DNA of 64,000 nucleotides from an uncultured Pseudomonadota bacterium (GTDB lineage: Bacteria > Pseudomonadota > Gammaproteobacteria > Steroidobacterales > Steroidobacteraceae): assembly GCA_902826635.1 (NCBI GenBank), contig CADEFQ010000003.1, positions 16,198-80,197 of the forward strand, read 5' to 3'. A program made the translations under genes and the position numbers. How positions within the stretch are numbered: position 1 is the stretch's first letter; every line of letters begins with the position of its first letter. Under the pieces are notes generated by a model. It searched no databases, was not told where the DNA came from, and saw nothing but the letters and a program-made list of their open reading frames with translations. Below, in pieces: positions 36,942-46,524 of the stretch.

Positions 36942-37928
36942 ATGACAGCCGGGCAGGTGCTTGAGCGGGAAGAGGTCGATGCGCTATTGAGCGGCGTCGA
37001 AAGCGGTGCCGTGATGACTGATGCCACCACGCCGCCGGGCGAGGCGCAGCCTTACGACTTCGGGAACGAAATGCGCATCGTGCGGGGGCGCATGCCCACG
37101 CTCGAGATGATCAACGAACGCTTCGCGCGACTTTTTCGCGCGAGCATCTACAACATGCTGCGCCGTACCCCCGATATCCACGTGGAGCCGGTGCAGATGA
37201 AAAAATTCGGCGAGTACGTGCAGACGCTGCATCCGCCCACAAGTTTGAACCTCGTACGGGTATCGCCGTTGCGGGGCACCGGTCTGATCGTGCTCGGCCC
37301 GACACTCGTGTTCGCGATGGTCGACCACTTCTTCGGCGGCAGCGGCCGGCGCGCGACAATCGAGGGCCGGGACTTCACGGCGACCGAGTCGCGCGTGATC
37401 CACATGCTGCTGAAGGGCGTGTTCGCCAATCTGCAGGAGGCGTGGTCGCATGTCGCGCCGATCGAGATCGAGTACCTCTCATCGGAGCTGAACCCGCATT
37501 TCGCCAACATCGTGAGCCCGACGGAAATCGTCGTGATCAGCTCGTTCCGCATCGAACTTGACGGCGGTGGTGGCGAACTGCACGTCACGCTGCCGTACTC
37601 GATGATCGAGCCGCTGCGCGACGTGCTCGATTCCGGCGTGCAGAGCGATCTCGAGCACGACGAGCGCTGGCTGCACACCTTGCGCGAGGAGATCGAGGAG
37701 GCCGAGGTCCGGATCACCACGGTGCTCGGCCGCGCGCAACTCTCGCTGGCCGGACTCGTGAACCTCGCACCGGGCGACGTGATTCCCTGTGACTTCACGG
37801 GGCAAGCCACCGTCTTTGCCGAAGACGTGCCGCTCTTTCGCGGCAGCTTCGGCGTTTCCCGCGGACAGCAGGCCGTCAAGGTCGAGCAGCGCGTCCGCGG
37901 CTTTCGCAATCCCAAAGGAACGCCATGA
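36942..37928 (+). CDS. fliM: Flagellar switch protein FliM
   Basis: 328-residue rotor switch protein. The N-terminal CheY-P binding peptide is present (LEREEVDALLSGVESG, about 6-21). Middle CheC-like domain (VSPLRGTGLIVLGPTLVFAM) and C-terminal SpoA domain follow. Overlaps fliN by four bases. The intact CheY-docking peptide implies a CheY encoded elsewhere. Confidence 0.96.
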   Translation: MTAGQVLEREEVDALLSGVESGAVMTDATTPPGEAQPYDFGNEMRIVRGRMPTLEMINERFARLFRASIYNMLRRTPDIHVEPVQMKKFGEYVQTLHPPTSLNLVRVSPLRGTGLIVLGPTLVFAMVDHFFGGSGRRATIEGRDFTATESRVIHMLLKGVFANLQEAWSHVAPIEIEYLSSELNPHFANIVSPTEIVVISSFRIELDGGGGELHVTLPYSMIEPLRDVLDSGVQSDLEHDERWLHTLREEIEEAEVRITTVLGRAQLSLAGLVNLAPGDVIPCDFTGQATVFAEDVPLFRGSFGVSRGQQAVKVEQRVRGFRNPKGTP

Positions 37929-38260
37929 ACGCTCTGCTGACGGAGGCTGCGCAGGCAGCCGAATTCGAGAAACTGAACGACGAATCCGGCGGCGCCCGCG
38001 AAGTGAACCTCGACGTCATCCTCGACGTCCCGGTCACGTTGTCGATGGAAGTCGGCCGCACGCGCATTCCGATCAGGAACCTGCTGCAGCTGAACCAGGG
38101 ATCGGTGGTCGAACTCGAGCGCGCGGCGGGCGAACCGCTCGACGTGTTCGTCAACGGCACGCTGATCGCCCACGGTGAAGTGGTCGTCGTGAACGAGAAG
38201 TTCGGCATCCGCCTGACCGACGTGATCAGCCCCGCCGAGCGGATCCGCAAGCTGAAATGA
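37925..38260 (+). CDS. fliN: Flagellar switch protein FliN
   Basis: 111-residue C-ring protein with one SpoA domain: NLDVILDVPVTLSMEVGRTR (about 29-48), LLQLNQGSVVELERAAGEPL and EKFGIRLTDV. ATG overlaps the fliM stop and its own stop overlaps fliO. Confidence 0.96.
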   Translation: MNALLTEAAQAAEFEKLNDESGGAREVNLDVILDVPVTLSMEVGRTRIPIRNLLQLNQGSVVELERAAGEPLDVFVNGTLIAHGEVVVVNEKFGIRLTDVISPAERIRKLK

Positions 38261-38664
38261 GCCTCGCCGCCCCTTTCGCCGCGCCCGCGACCGCCGCAGC
38301 CACGTCGACGTCGAGCCTCGCCGGCGCAGGCGAAGTGACGCTCGCGCTCGTCCTCGTCCTGCTCGCGATCTTCGCCTGCGCGTGGTGCGTGAAGCGGCTG
38401 CGCGGTTTCGGCCACACGCAGGGCCGCGTGCTCGCGATCGTCGATGACCTCGCCGTCGGCCAGAAGGAACGGGTGGTGCTGATTGCCTGCGGTGGCGAGC
38501 GGCTGCTGCTCGGGGTCGCGCCGGGTGCGGTGCGCCTGCTGCAGGTCGTGCCGGCCACCGCCTTTGCGAACGCGGGCGATACGGACGGGGCCGTTGGCCC
38601 TACCCCGGCGCCGGCGCTCGACTTCCGCGCGCTCCTGCGCCGCAATCTGGGCCTGTCGCGATGA
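38257..38664 (+). CDS. fliO: Flagellar export component FliO
   Basis: 135-residue assembly factor for the FliP ring. A membrane helix at about residues 26-47 ([20 protein letters not shown]) is followed by a small FliO domain ([20 protein letters not shown]). Position between fliN and fliP and four-base overlaps on both sides support the call of this weakly conserved family. Confidence 0.88.
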   Translation: MSLAAPFAAPATAAATSTSSLAGAGEVTLALVLVLLAIFACAWCVKRLRGFGHTQGRVLAIVDDLAVGQKERVVLIACGGERLLLGVAPGAVRLLQVVPATAFANAGDTDGAVGPTPAPALDFRALLRRNLGLSR

Positions 38665-39395
38665 AACTCGCTCTGGCGTTGTTCGTGGTAGTGATGCCGG
38701 GCGCAGTGTCGGCGGCCGTCGGGCTGCCCGCCGTGACGGTCACACCGGCGCCGGGCGGCGGCGAAACCTGGACGCTGTCGCTGCAGGTGCTCGCGCTGAT
38801 GACGGCGATCACGTTTCTGCCGGCGATCTTCCTCATGATGACCTCGTTCACGCGCATCGTGATCGTGCTCGGAATCCTGCGCCAGGCGATCGGCGCCGGA
38901 CAGTCGCCGCCCAATCAGGTCATCGTCGGCTTGTCGCTCTTCCTGACGCTCTTCGTGATGGCGCCGGTGTTCGACCGGATCAATGTCGAGGCGCTCCAGC
39001 CCTACATGTCCGGCAGCCTCGAAATGGCGGCGGCGATCGAGAAGGCCGGCGGGCCGCTCAAGCAGTTCATGCTCGCGCAGACGCGCGAGAGCGACATCGC
39101 CACCTTCGTCAGGATCTCCGGCGGCCAGGGCTACGCGACGCCGGAGGACGTGCCGTTCTCGATCCTCGTGCCTTCCTTCGTGACGAGCGAGCTGAAGACC
39201 GCCTTCATGATCGGCTTCCTGATCTTCATTCCGTTCGTGATCATCGATCTCGTCGTCGCGAGCGTGCTGATGTCGATGGGCATGATGATGCTCTCGCCGG
39301 TGCTGATCTCGCTGCCGTTCAAACTGATGCTGTTCGTGCTGGTCGACGGCTGGTCGCTCGTGATGGGCACGCTTGCCGCGAGCTTCTTCCGGTGA
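38661..39395 (+). CDS. fliP: Flagellar export gate protein FliP
   Basis: 244-residue export-gate subunit made with a cleavable signal peptide (residues 1-18, ending VSA). Four membrane segments; signatures [20 protein letters not shown] and [20 protein letters not shown] are diagnostic. Overlaps fliQ (GTGA). Confidence 0.97.
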   Translation: MKLALALFVVVMPGAVSAAVGLPAVTVTPAPGGGETWTLSLQVLALMTAITFLPAIFLMMTSFTRIVIVLGILRQAIGAGQSPPNQVIVGLSLFLTLFVMAPVFDRINVEALQPYMSGSLEMAAAIEKAGGPLKQFMLAQTRESDIATFVRISGGQGYATPEDVPFSILVPSFVTSELKTAFMIGFLIFIPFVIIDLVVASVLMSMGMMMLSPVLISLPFKLMLFVLVDGWSLVMGTLAASFFR

Positions 39396-39661
39396 CGCCC
39401 GAGGAAGTGCTCGCGGTGGGCCGCCACGCGCTCGAAGTGACGCTGCTGCTCGCCGCGCCGCTTCTCCTCACCGCGCTCGCCGTGGGCCTGCTGGTCGGCA
39501 TCTTCCAGGCGGCGACCCAGGTGAACGAGATGACGCTGTCGTTCATTCCCAAGCTGATCGCGATGGCCGCGGCGCTGATGCTCGCCGGGCCCTGGATGCT
39601 GAAGCTGATCGTCGCGTACACGCGCGAGCTCTTCGAGAGCATTCCCGGGCTGTTGCGCTGA
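39392..39661 (+). CDS. fliQ: Flagellar export gate protein FliQ
   Basis: 89-residue gate subunit with two membrane helices (about 15-40 and 50-72) and the motif [23 protein letters not shown] start at 39392 overlaps the fliP stop. Seven bases separate it from fliR. Confidence 0.95.
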   Translation: MTPEEVLAVGRHALEVTLLLAAPLLLTALAVGLLVGIFQAATQVNEMTLSFIPKLIAMAAALMLAGPWMLKLIVAYTRELFESIPGLLR

Positions 39662-39668
39662 GGCTGCC

Positions 39669-40439
39669 GTGCTCACCTTCACGAGTGCGGAGATCACCAC
39701 GCTGATTGCAGGCTACTTCTTCCCGTTCGTGCGCGTCGGGGCCTGCCTGATGGTGGCGCCGGTCTTCGGCGCCTCCTATGTGCCGGCGCGCATGCGGCTG
39801 GTGCTCGCGCTCGCGATCGCGGCGCTCGTCGCGCCGCTCGTGACCCTGCCCGCGATCGAGCTGCTGTCGGTTGAAAGCGCGCTGATCACGGTGCAGCAGA
39901 TCGTGATCGGCGTCGCGCTCGGATTCGCGCTGCAGATCGTCTTTGACGCCGTCGGCCTCGCCGGCCAGCTGCTCGCGAACAGCGTCGGCCTGTCCTTCGC
40001 GTTCAACCAGGACCCGCTGCGGGGCGTGAGCACGCCGGTGGTGGGGCAACTGTACGTGCTGCTCGTCGTGCTCACCTTCCTCGCGCTCGACGGGCACCTG
40101 GCGCTCATCGAGACGCTCGCGGACGGATTTGACACCCTGCCGATCGGGGCAACCGGACTCGGCACGAACGCGCTGTGGTCGCTGATCCTCTGGAGCGGGC
40201 AGGTGGTCTACGGCGCGCTCGCGGTCGCGCTGCCCGGCATGACGGCCATGCTGGTCGTCAATCTCGCCTTCGGCGTGATGAGCCGCGCGGCACCCACACT
40301 CAACCTCTTTGCGGTGGGCTTTCCCGTCACGCTCGCCTTCGGCCTTGTCGTCATACTGCTTTCGCTGCCGTCGGTGCAGTCCGGTTTCGTGCAGCTTGCG
40401 ACCGACGCGTTCGCCACGCTCGCGGTCCTGCTTCGGTAA
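39669..40439 (+). CDS. fliR: Flagellar export gate protein FliR
   Basis: 256-residue gate subunit with six hydrophobic segments. Signatures: RVGACLMVAPVFGASYVPAR near residue 20-39, DAVGLAGQLLANSVGLSFAF, and VNLAFGVMSRAAPTLNLFAV. GTG at 39669. Nine bases before flhB. Confidence 0.95.
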   Translation: MLTFTSAEITTLIAGYFFPFVRVGACLMVAPVFGASYVPARMRLVLALAIAALVAPLVTLPAIELLSVESALITVQQIVIGVALGFALQIVFDAVGLAGQLLANSVGLSFAFNQDPLRGVSTPVVGQLYVLLVVLTFLALDGHLALIETLADGFDTLPIGATGLGTNALWSLILWSGQVVYGALAVALPGMTAMLVVNLAFGVMSRAAPTLNLFAVGFPVTLAFGLVVILLSLPSVQSGFVQLATDAFATLAVLLR

Positions 40440-40448
40440 GTCCGCGCC

Positions 40449-41561
40449 ATGTCCGAGCAATCCGCCCACGAACGTACCGAACACGCCACACCGAAGCGCC
40501 TCGACGAGGCGCGCAAGGAAGGCCAGGTTCCGCGTTCGCAGGAGTTGACGTCGAGCGTCGTGCTGCTCGCGGCAGGTTCTGCGCTGCTGCTCGTCGGTGG
40601 GCAGGTCGGGAAATCGCTCGCCGCCGCGATGCGCCACGGCCTCGACCTGACTCGCGCCGAAGCGCTCGACGAGTCGCAACTCGTGCCGGCGTTATCCGCG
40701 TCCCTCTTTGAAGTTGGCCTCGCGTGCCTGCCCGTGTTCGGCATCGTCGTGCTGGCGGTGCTCGCCGCGCCGCTCGTGATCGGCGGCTGGAACGTATCCG
40801 GCAAGCCGCTGATGCCGAACTTCAAGCGCCTCGATCCGCTTGCGGGAATCGCCCGCATGTTCTCGATGCGCGGCGTGGTTGAACTCGTCAAGGCGTTCGC
40901 CAAGTTCGCGCTCGTCGCGGTGGTCTCGATCTGGCTGCTGTGGCGCAGCGCCGACGATTTCCTGATGCTGGGGGCGGAGCCGGTCGAGTCGGCGATCGGA
41001 CACGCGATGCGGCTCGTCGGGACGAGCACGCTCGCGCTCGCGAGCGTACTGCTGCTGATTGCGGCCATTGACGTTCCCTACCAGCTCTGGCGCCACGCGA
41101 ACGAACTGAAGATGTCACGCGAGGAAATCCGGCAGGAGCACAAGGAATCGGATGGGTCGCCGGAAGTGAAGGGCCGCATCCGGCAGGCGCAACAGGCGCT
41201 CGCCCGCGGCCGCATGCTGCAGGACGTGCCCACGGCCGACGTGATCGTGACCAACCCGACGCACTTCGCGGTGGCGCTGCGTTACGACGAGAAGCGCGCC
41301 CGTGCACCGATCGTCGTCGCCAAGGGCGCCGACCTGATCGCCGCCCGGATCCGCGAGATCGCCGGCGAGCACGGCGTGACGATCGTCGAGTCGCCGCCGC
41401 TCGCGCGCGCCCTCCATCGCAGCGTCGATATCGGCAGCGAGATCCCGGCCGCGCTCTACGCCGCGGTCGCGCAGGTGCTTACCTACGTGTACCAGTTGCG
41501 CGCGGCTCGCCAGGCCGGGACCGCGCCGCCGTCGCCGCCACCCCCTTCAACCCTCCACTGA
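40449..41561 (+). CDS. flhB: Flagellar export switch protein FlhB
   Basis: 370-residue export-gate protein that changes substrate class after autocleavage. N-terminal ERTEHATPKRLDEARKEGQV, four membrane helices (about 35-210), and a cytoplasmic domain with the self-cleaving NPTH sequence (TNPTHFAVALRY, about 268-279). The Pro-rich tail is short. 13 bases before flhA. Confidence 0.97.
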   Translation: MSEQSAHERTEHATPKRLDEARKEGQVPRSQELTSSVVLLAAGSALLLVGGQVGKSLAAAMRHGLDLTRAEALDESQLVPALSASLFEVGLACLPVFGIVVLAVLAAPLVIGGWNVSGKPLMPNFKRLDPLAGIARMFSMRGVVELVKAFAKFALVAVVSIWLLWRSADDFLMLGAEPVESAIGHAMRLVGTSTLALASVLLLIAAIDVPYQLWRHANELKMSREEIRQEHKESDGSPEVKGRIRQAQQALARGRMLQDVPTADVIVTNPTHFAVALRYDEKRARAPIVVAKGADLIAARIREIAGEHGVTIVESPPLARALHRSVDIGSEIPAALYAAVAQVLTYVYQLRAARQAGTAPPSPPPPSTLH

Positions 41562-41574
41562 TTGATGACGCACC

Positions 41575-43656
41575 ATGGCTGACTCCGCCACCTTCAAGAT
41601 GCCGTCACTGCAAACCGTGCTCCGCTCCGGGCTCGGTGTGCCGGTCGGTTTGCTCGCGATCCTTGCGATGGTGATCGTGCCGCTGCCGCCCCTGCTGCTC
41701 GATGTGCTCTTCACGTTCAACATCGCGCTGTCGATCGTGGTCGTGATGGCTGTGTTCTACGTCGCGCGGCCGCTCGAGTTCGGCGTCTTCCCGACCGTGC
41801 TGCTGCTCGCGACGCTGCTGCGTCTTGCGCTCAACGTCGCGTCGACCCGGGTCGTGCTGATGCACGGGCACCAGGGGCCGGGCGCGGCCGGCCACGTGAT
41901 CGAGTCGTTCGGCCAGTTCGTGATCGGCGGCAACTATGTCGTCGGCGTGGTCGTGTTCGTGATCCTCACGATCGTGAACTTCGTCGTCGTGACCAAGGGC
42001 GCCGGCCGCATCTCCGAGGTCAGTGCGCGCTTCACCCTCGACGCGATGCCCGGCAAGCAGATGGCGATCGACGCTGACCTGAATGCCGGGCTCATCACCC
42101 AGGATGAGGCCCGCAAGCGTCGCAGCGAAGTGCGCATCGAAGCCGACTTCTACGGTTCGATGGACGGCGCGAGCAAGTTCGTCCGCGGTGACGCGACCGC
42201 CGGCATCCTGATTCTCCTCATCAACATGATCGGCGGCCTCGCGATCGGGGCGATGATGCACGACATGTCGTTCGGCGACGCGGCGCGCAACTATGCGCTC
42301 TTGACGATCGGCGATGGACTCGTCGCGCAGCTGCCCGCGCTGCTGCTGTCGACCGCGGTGGCACTGATCGTCACGCGCATGTCGGGCGAGCAGGACATGG
42401 GTGGTGAAGTGGCGCGCCAGCTCTTCGGTCGCCCGAAGGCGCTCTGGATCGCGACCGGTCTCCTCGGTGTCATGGGTGTCGTGCCCGGCATGCCGAATGT
42501 CGCCTTTCTCGCGATGGCGGCGGCCTGCGGCGGGCTCGCCTGGTGGCGCAGCCGCAAGCCGGCGCCTCAGGCCGCGCCCGAGGCGCCGCCGACCCCGTTG
42601 CCGCCGCCGGAGGCGCGCGAGATTACCTGGGACGATGTACGCCCGGTCGATGCGATTGCACTCGAGGTGGGCTATCGCCTCGTGCCGCTGGTCGACGCGC
42701 GCGAATCGGGCGACTTGCTGGCGCGCATTCGCGGCGTGCGCCGCAAGCTCTCGCAGGAACTTGGGTTCCTCGTGCAGACGGTGCACATCCGCGACAACCT
42801 CGAGCTCGCACCGAATGCCTACCGCATCAACCTCGCCGGTGTGACGGTGGGCGAGGGGCTGGTGCACGTCGATCGTGAACTCGCGATCAACCCGGGGCGT
42901 GTGTTCGGCACGGTGAACGGCCTTGCAACGCGCGACCCGGCATTCGGCATGGAAGCGGTATGGATCGAGCCCGCCGTGCGCGAACATGCCCAGACGCTCG
43001 GCTACACGGTCGTCGATCCCGGCACCGTGGTGGCGACCCACCTGTCGCATGTTGTCAGCCAGCACGCGCACGAACTGCTCGGCCATGAGGAAGTGCAGCA
43101 GCTCGTCAACACGCTCGCGAAGACCGCGCCGAAACTGGTCGAGGAACTCGTTCCAAAGACGCTGCCGCTCAGCGTCGTGGTACGCGTCCTGCAGGGCCTG
43201 CTCGCCGAACGCGTCCCGATCCGCAACATGCGGGTCATCGTCGAAACGCTGGCCGAGCATGCGCTGCGCTCACAGGACCCGACCGTGCTCCTCGCCCAGG
43301 TGCGGGTCGCACTGGGGCGCCAGATCGTCCAGGACATCGCCGGGCTCGCCGAAGAAGTGCCCGTGATCACGATCGAGCCCGAGCTGGAACAGCTCTTGCA
43401 AGGTTCCGGACAGAGCGGCGGTGCCGTGACGCCCGGCCTCGAGCCGGGACTCGCGGAGCGGCTGCAGCGCCAGGTGCTCGAAGCGGCACGGCGGGTGGAA
43501 ACGGCGGGTGAGCCGGCCGTACTGCTCGCGCCGCCGACGCTGCGAGCGACGCTGTCGCGTTTCCTGCGCGCCGGCGTTCCGGGCCTGCATGTGCTCGCCT
43601 GGAACGAAATTCCGGACAACCGCCGGGTGCGGCTGGTCGCGGCGATCGGGCGCTGA
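41575..43656 (+). CDS. flhA: Flagellar export gate protein FlhA
   Basis: 693-residue main export-gate protein. About eight membrane helices in the first 320 residues with the FHIPEP signature region (LRLALNVASTRVVL; GQFVIGGNYVVGVVVFVILT), a Pro/Ala linker near 322-345, then the cytoplasmic ring domain that receives chaperone-substrate pairs. Standard length. Confidence 0.97.
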   Translation: MADSATFKMPSLQTVLRSGLGVPVGLLAILAMVIVPLPPLLLDVLFTFNIALSIVVVMAVFYVARPLEFGVFPTVLLLATLLRLALNVASTRVVLMHGHQGPGAAGHVIESFGQFVIGGNYVVGVVVFVILTIVNFVVVTKGAGRISEVSARFTLDAMPGKQMAIDADLNAGLITQDEARKRRSEVRIEADFYGSMDGASKFVRGDATAGILILLINMIGGLAIGAMMHDMSFGDAARNYALLTIGDGLVAQLPALLLSTAVALIVTRMSGEQDMGGEVARQLFGRPKALWIATGLLGVMGVVPGMPNVAFLAMAAACGGLAWWRSRKPAPQAAPEAPPTPLPPPEAREITWDDVRPVDAIALEVGYRLVPLVDARESGDLLARIRGVRRKLSQELGFLVQTVHIRDNLELAPNAYRINLAGVTVGEGLVHVDRELAINPGRVFGTVNGLATRDPAFGMEAVWIEPAVREHAQTLGYTVVDPGTVVATHLSHVVSQHAHELLGHEEVQQLVNTLAKTAPKLVEELVPKTLPLSVVVRVLQGLLAERVPIRNMRVIVETLAEHALRSQDPTVLLAQVRVALGRQIVQDIAGLAEEVPVITIEPELEQLLQGSGQSGGAVTPGLEPGLAERLQRQVLEAARRVETAGEPAVLLAPPTLRATLSRFLRAGVPGLHVLAWNEIPDNRRVRLVAAIGR

Positions 43657-43688
43657 GTGAGACCGTCAGAAAGCAATAGAGACAGAAC

Positions 43689-44861
43689 ATGAACATGAGA
43701 CGTTACGTGGCGAAGGACATGCGCGAATGCCTGCGCCAGATCCGCGAGAGCCAGGGCCCCGACGCCGTCATCCTTTCGACGCGCAAGGTCGAGGGCGGGG
43801 TCGAAGTGGTCGCGGCGATCGATTTCGATCCCGCACCGACCGGGTTTGCACCTGCGGTGCCTGCGCCCGCTCCCGCCATCGGCACCATCACGGCCGATGA
43901 ATACACCGCGCATGCCGACACGCCCGCCGCAGCCGGCGCCGACATGCATGCGGAATTGCGCAGCTTGCGGCAGCTGCTCGAAAGCCAGCTCGCGACACTC
44001 GCCTGGAACGATCTCACGCGCCGCGCGCCCGTGCAGACGGAGCTGCTGCGCGACCTGACCCAACTCGGGCTCGCGAACGACCTTGCGGCGTCGATCGTGG
44101 CCGAACTGCCCGCGCACCTTGATTTCGTGCGCGCGCAGCATCGGGCGCGCGCGATCCTGACGCACAAGCTGCCGATCGCGGAAGATCGCTGGCTGTCGCG
44201 CGGGGGGCGGGTCGCCTTCGTCGGGCCGACCGGCGTCGGCAAGTCTACGGCCATCGCGAAGCTTGCGGCGCGCTGGGTGCTCGAAAAGGGCCCGAAGGGC
44301 ATCGCGCTCGTCTCGACCGACGGCGTGCGCTTCGGCGCGCAGGAACAGATCCAGAATCTCGGACGCCTGCTCGGCATCCCGGCCCATGCGGTCGATCACC
44401 CGCGTGAACTCGAACGCCTGCTCGCGAGCCTCGAGGGCACGCAGCTCGTGCTGATCGACACGGCCGGCACGAGCCAGCGCGACCAGCGCCTCGCGGCGAA
44501 GCTAGCAACCATCGCGGGCACGCACCCGGAGCTGGAAATGGCGCTGGTGCTCGCGGCGAGCTCGCAGGCAGGCGCGGCAGAAGAGGTCATCGAGCGCTTC
44601 AAGGCCGTGCGTCTCGCGGCTTGCATCGTGACCAAGATCGACGAGGCGACGAGCCTCGGCGGCACGTTGTCGGCGCTGATACGAGCACGCCTGCCGATCG
44701 CCTGGGTCAGCGAAGGACAGCGCATTCCGGAAGACCTCGCGCCCGCGCGCGCCCATCACCTCGTCGTGCGGGCCGTGACGCTTGCGGAGCGTTCCGGGGC
44801 CACCGCCGACGAGGACCTGCTGCAGCGGCGCTTCGGGGGTCTCGCCCATGCGATCGCCTGA
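43689..44861 (+). CDS. flhF: Polar flagellum GTPase FlhF
   Basis: 390-residue SRP-type GTPase that marks the cell pole for flagellar assembly. N-terminal basic B domain (MRRYVAKDMRECLRQIRESQ), then NG domains with P-loop GPTGVGKST (about 178-186), STDGVRFGAQEQ (G2/RGQ-like region) and DTAGTSQRDQRL (G3). Its partners flhG and fipA are encoded in the same stretch. Confidence 0.95.
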   Translation: MNMRRYVAKDMRECLRQIRESQGPDAVILSTRKVEGGVEVVAAIDFDPAPTGFAPAVPAPAPAIGTITADEYTAHADTPAAAGADMHAELRSLRQLLESQLATLAWNDLTRRAPVQTELLRDLTQLGLANDLAASIVAELPAHLDFVRAQHRARAILTHKLPIAEDRWLSRGGRVAFVGPTGVGKSTAIAKLAARWVLEKGPKGIALVSTDGVRFGAQEQIQNLGRLLGIPAHAVDHPRELERLLASLEGTQLVLIDTAGTSQRDQRLAAKLATIAGTHPELEMALVLAASSQAGAAEEVIERFKAVRLAACIVTKIDEATSLGGTLSALIRARLPIAWVSEGQRIPEDLAPARAHHLVVRAVTLAERSGATADEDLLQRRFGGLAHAIA

Positions 44862-45735
44862 CGCGAACCGGATCCACGCCATGCAACTCACTTCGATCCA
44901 GCGACCGCGCCCCGTGCAGGTCATCGCCGTCACGGGCGGCAAGGGCGGTGTCGGCAAGACGAGCGTCTCGGTCAATCTCGCGACTGCGCTCGCGGCGGCC
45001 GGCCGGCGCGTCGTGCTCTTCGACGGGGACCTCGGGCTCGCGAACGTCGATGTCTTCCTCGGCCTCACGCCGAAGTACACGATGGCGCATGTGCTCGCGG
45101 GCGAGCGCTCGCTCGAGGAAGTGATCCTCGACGCCCCGCAGGGCTTCAAGGTGATCCCCGGGGCCTCGGGCATCGCCTCACTCGCGAACATGGGCGCGGT
45201 CGAGCATCTCGGCCTCGTGCAGGGTTTCAGCGCGCTCGCGACGCAACTCGACACGCTGATCGTCGACACCTCGGCCGGCCTCTCGAACGGGGTGCTGCAG
45301 TTCTCGCAGGCCGCGCAGCAGGTGCTCGTGGTCGTGTGCGACGAGCCCGCTTCGATGACGGACGCCTATGCGCTCGTCAAGGTATTGAGTCGCAGCCACG
45401 GCGTACGGCATTTCCACGTGCTCGCGAACATGATTCGCCACCGCGGTGCGGGCGAGGCGCTGTATCGCAACCTTGAACGCGTGACGTCGAGGTTCCTCGA
45501 CGTCGTGCTCGAATTCGCCGGTGAAGTGCCCGAAGACCCCTGCGTGCGACGGGCGATCCGTGACCAGCGCACGGTTCTCGACAGTTTTCCGTCGAGCCCG
45601 GCTTCCCGGGCATTCAAGAATCTGGCGACCGTCGCCGATAAGTGGCCGGTACCGGATGCGCCGCGGGGCAACGTCGAGTTCTTCATGGAGCGTCTGGTGG
45701 CGCGCCGCGAGGCGACCCTCCGGGTCGTGCGTTGA
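44848..45735 (+). CDS. flhG: Flagellar number regulator FlhG/FleN
   Basis: MinD-like ATPase that limits flagellar number, acting on FlhF and, in Pseudomonas, on FleQ. From the ATG at 44848 (GGGGG eight bases upstream, 14-base overlap with flhF) it has 295 residues; the ATG at 44881 would give 284 and an N-terminus closer to FleN. Deviant Walker A GGKGGVGKTS (about 30-39), DGDLGLANVDVFLGL (switch/DxGLAN), VVCDEPASMTDAYALVKVL. The DQAxxLR activator helix of some FlhG proteins is absent, as in FleN. TGA overlaps fliA. Confidence 0.94.
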   Translation: MRSPDANRIHAMQLTSIQRPRPVQVIAVTGGKGGVGKTSVSVNLATALAAAGRRVVLFDGDLGLANVDVFLGLTPKYTMAHVLAGERSLEEVILDAPQGFKVIPGASGIASLANMGAVEHLGLVQGFSALATQLDTLIVDTSAGLSNGVLQFSQAAQQVLVVVCDEPASMTDAYALVKVLSRSHGVRHFHVLANMIRHRGAGEALYRNLERVTSRFLDVVLEFAGEVPEDPCVRRAIRDQRTVLDSFPSSPASRAFKNLATVADKWPVPDAPRGNVEFFMERLVARREATLRVVR

Positions 45736-46454
45736 TGGGAGCACGAGCGTACGCAACGCAGGCGGCCCGGGGTGAGGCGGACGCGCTCGTCGCGCAACAC
45801 GCCGATCTCGTGAAGCGCATCGCGTATCACCTGGCGGGGCGTTTGCCGCCGTCGGTGGAGGTGGACGACCTGATACAGGCCGGGATGCTCGGCCTGCTGG
45901 AGGCGGCGGCGAATTTTTCGCTGGACCGCGGAGCGAAGTTCGAGACGTATGCGGGCATCCGCATACGCGGTGCGATGCTCGATGCCTTGCGCAAGCTCGA
46001 CTGGGCGCCGCGCTCGGTACACCGGCGCGCGCGGGACGTGGCCGATGCGGTGCGCACGCTCGAAAACGAGCTGGGTCGCGAGGCGCGGGATGTCGAGATC
46101 GCGACGCGCATGCAGGTGTCGCTCGAGGAGTATCACGCGATCGTCCAGGACGCGGCGAGCTGCCAGATCGCGTGCCTCGACGACGCGACGGCGGGTCGGG
46201 CGGTGGATCCGGGGCTGGATCCCTTCAGGGACACCGCGGACGAAGAGTTTCGAAAGGCGCTGGCCGTGGCGATCGATGGGTTGCCGGAGCGGGAGAAGAT
46301 GGTGATGTCGCTGTACTACAACGATGAACTGAACCTCAAGGAGATCGGGCTGGTCCTCGAAGTCACGGAATCGCGCGTGTGCCAGCTGCACGGCCAGGCT
46401 TTGGTGCGCCTGCGAGCGCGGCTGACCGAGCGGCGCGAGCTGCGCGGGGAGTGA
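45735..46454 (+). CDS. fliA: Flagellar sigma factor FliA (sigma-28)
   Basis: 239-residue sigma-28 for late flagellar genes. Region 2 (VEVDDLIQAGMLGLLEAAAN and AKFETYAGIRIRGAMLDALR), region 3 and region 4 (LNLKEIGLVLEVTESRVCQL) are all present. ATG overlaps the flhG stop (TGATG). Matches the FliA-type promoters seen before flgM, fliC and the HDOD pair; held by FlgM. Confidence 0.97.
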   Translation: MGARAYATQAARGEADALVAQHADLVKRIAYHLAGRLPPSVEVDDLIQAGMLGLLEAAANFSLDRGAKFETYAGIRIRGAMLDALRKLDWAPRSVHRRARDVADAVRTLENELGREARDVEIATRMQVSLEEYHAIVQDAASCQIACLDDATAGRAVDPGLDPFRDTADEEFRKALAVAIDGLPEREKMVMSLYYNDELNLKEIGLVLEVTESRVCQLHGQALVRLRARLTERRELRGE

Positions 46455-46524
46455 GCATGGTCCGCGATCATTCGACGATGCACTGCTGTCGGACTTAGGA
46501 CTCCGACGGAGGCGCTGCACCACG

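Noticed and set aside
44848-44950. FlhG lacking its activator helix as a novelty
   Set aside because: The Pseudomonas FleN form also lacks the DQAxxLR helix, so this is not unusual.
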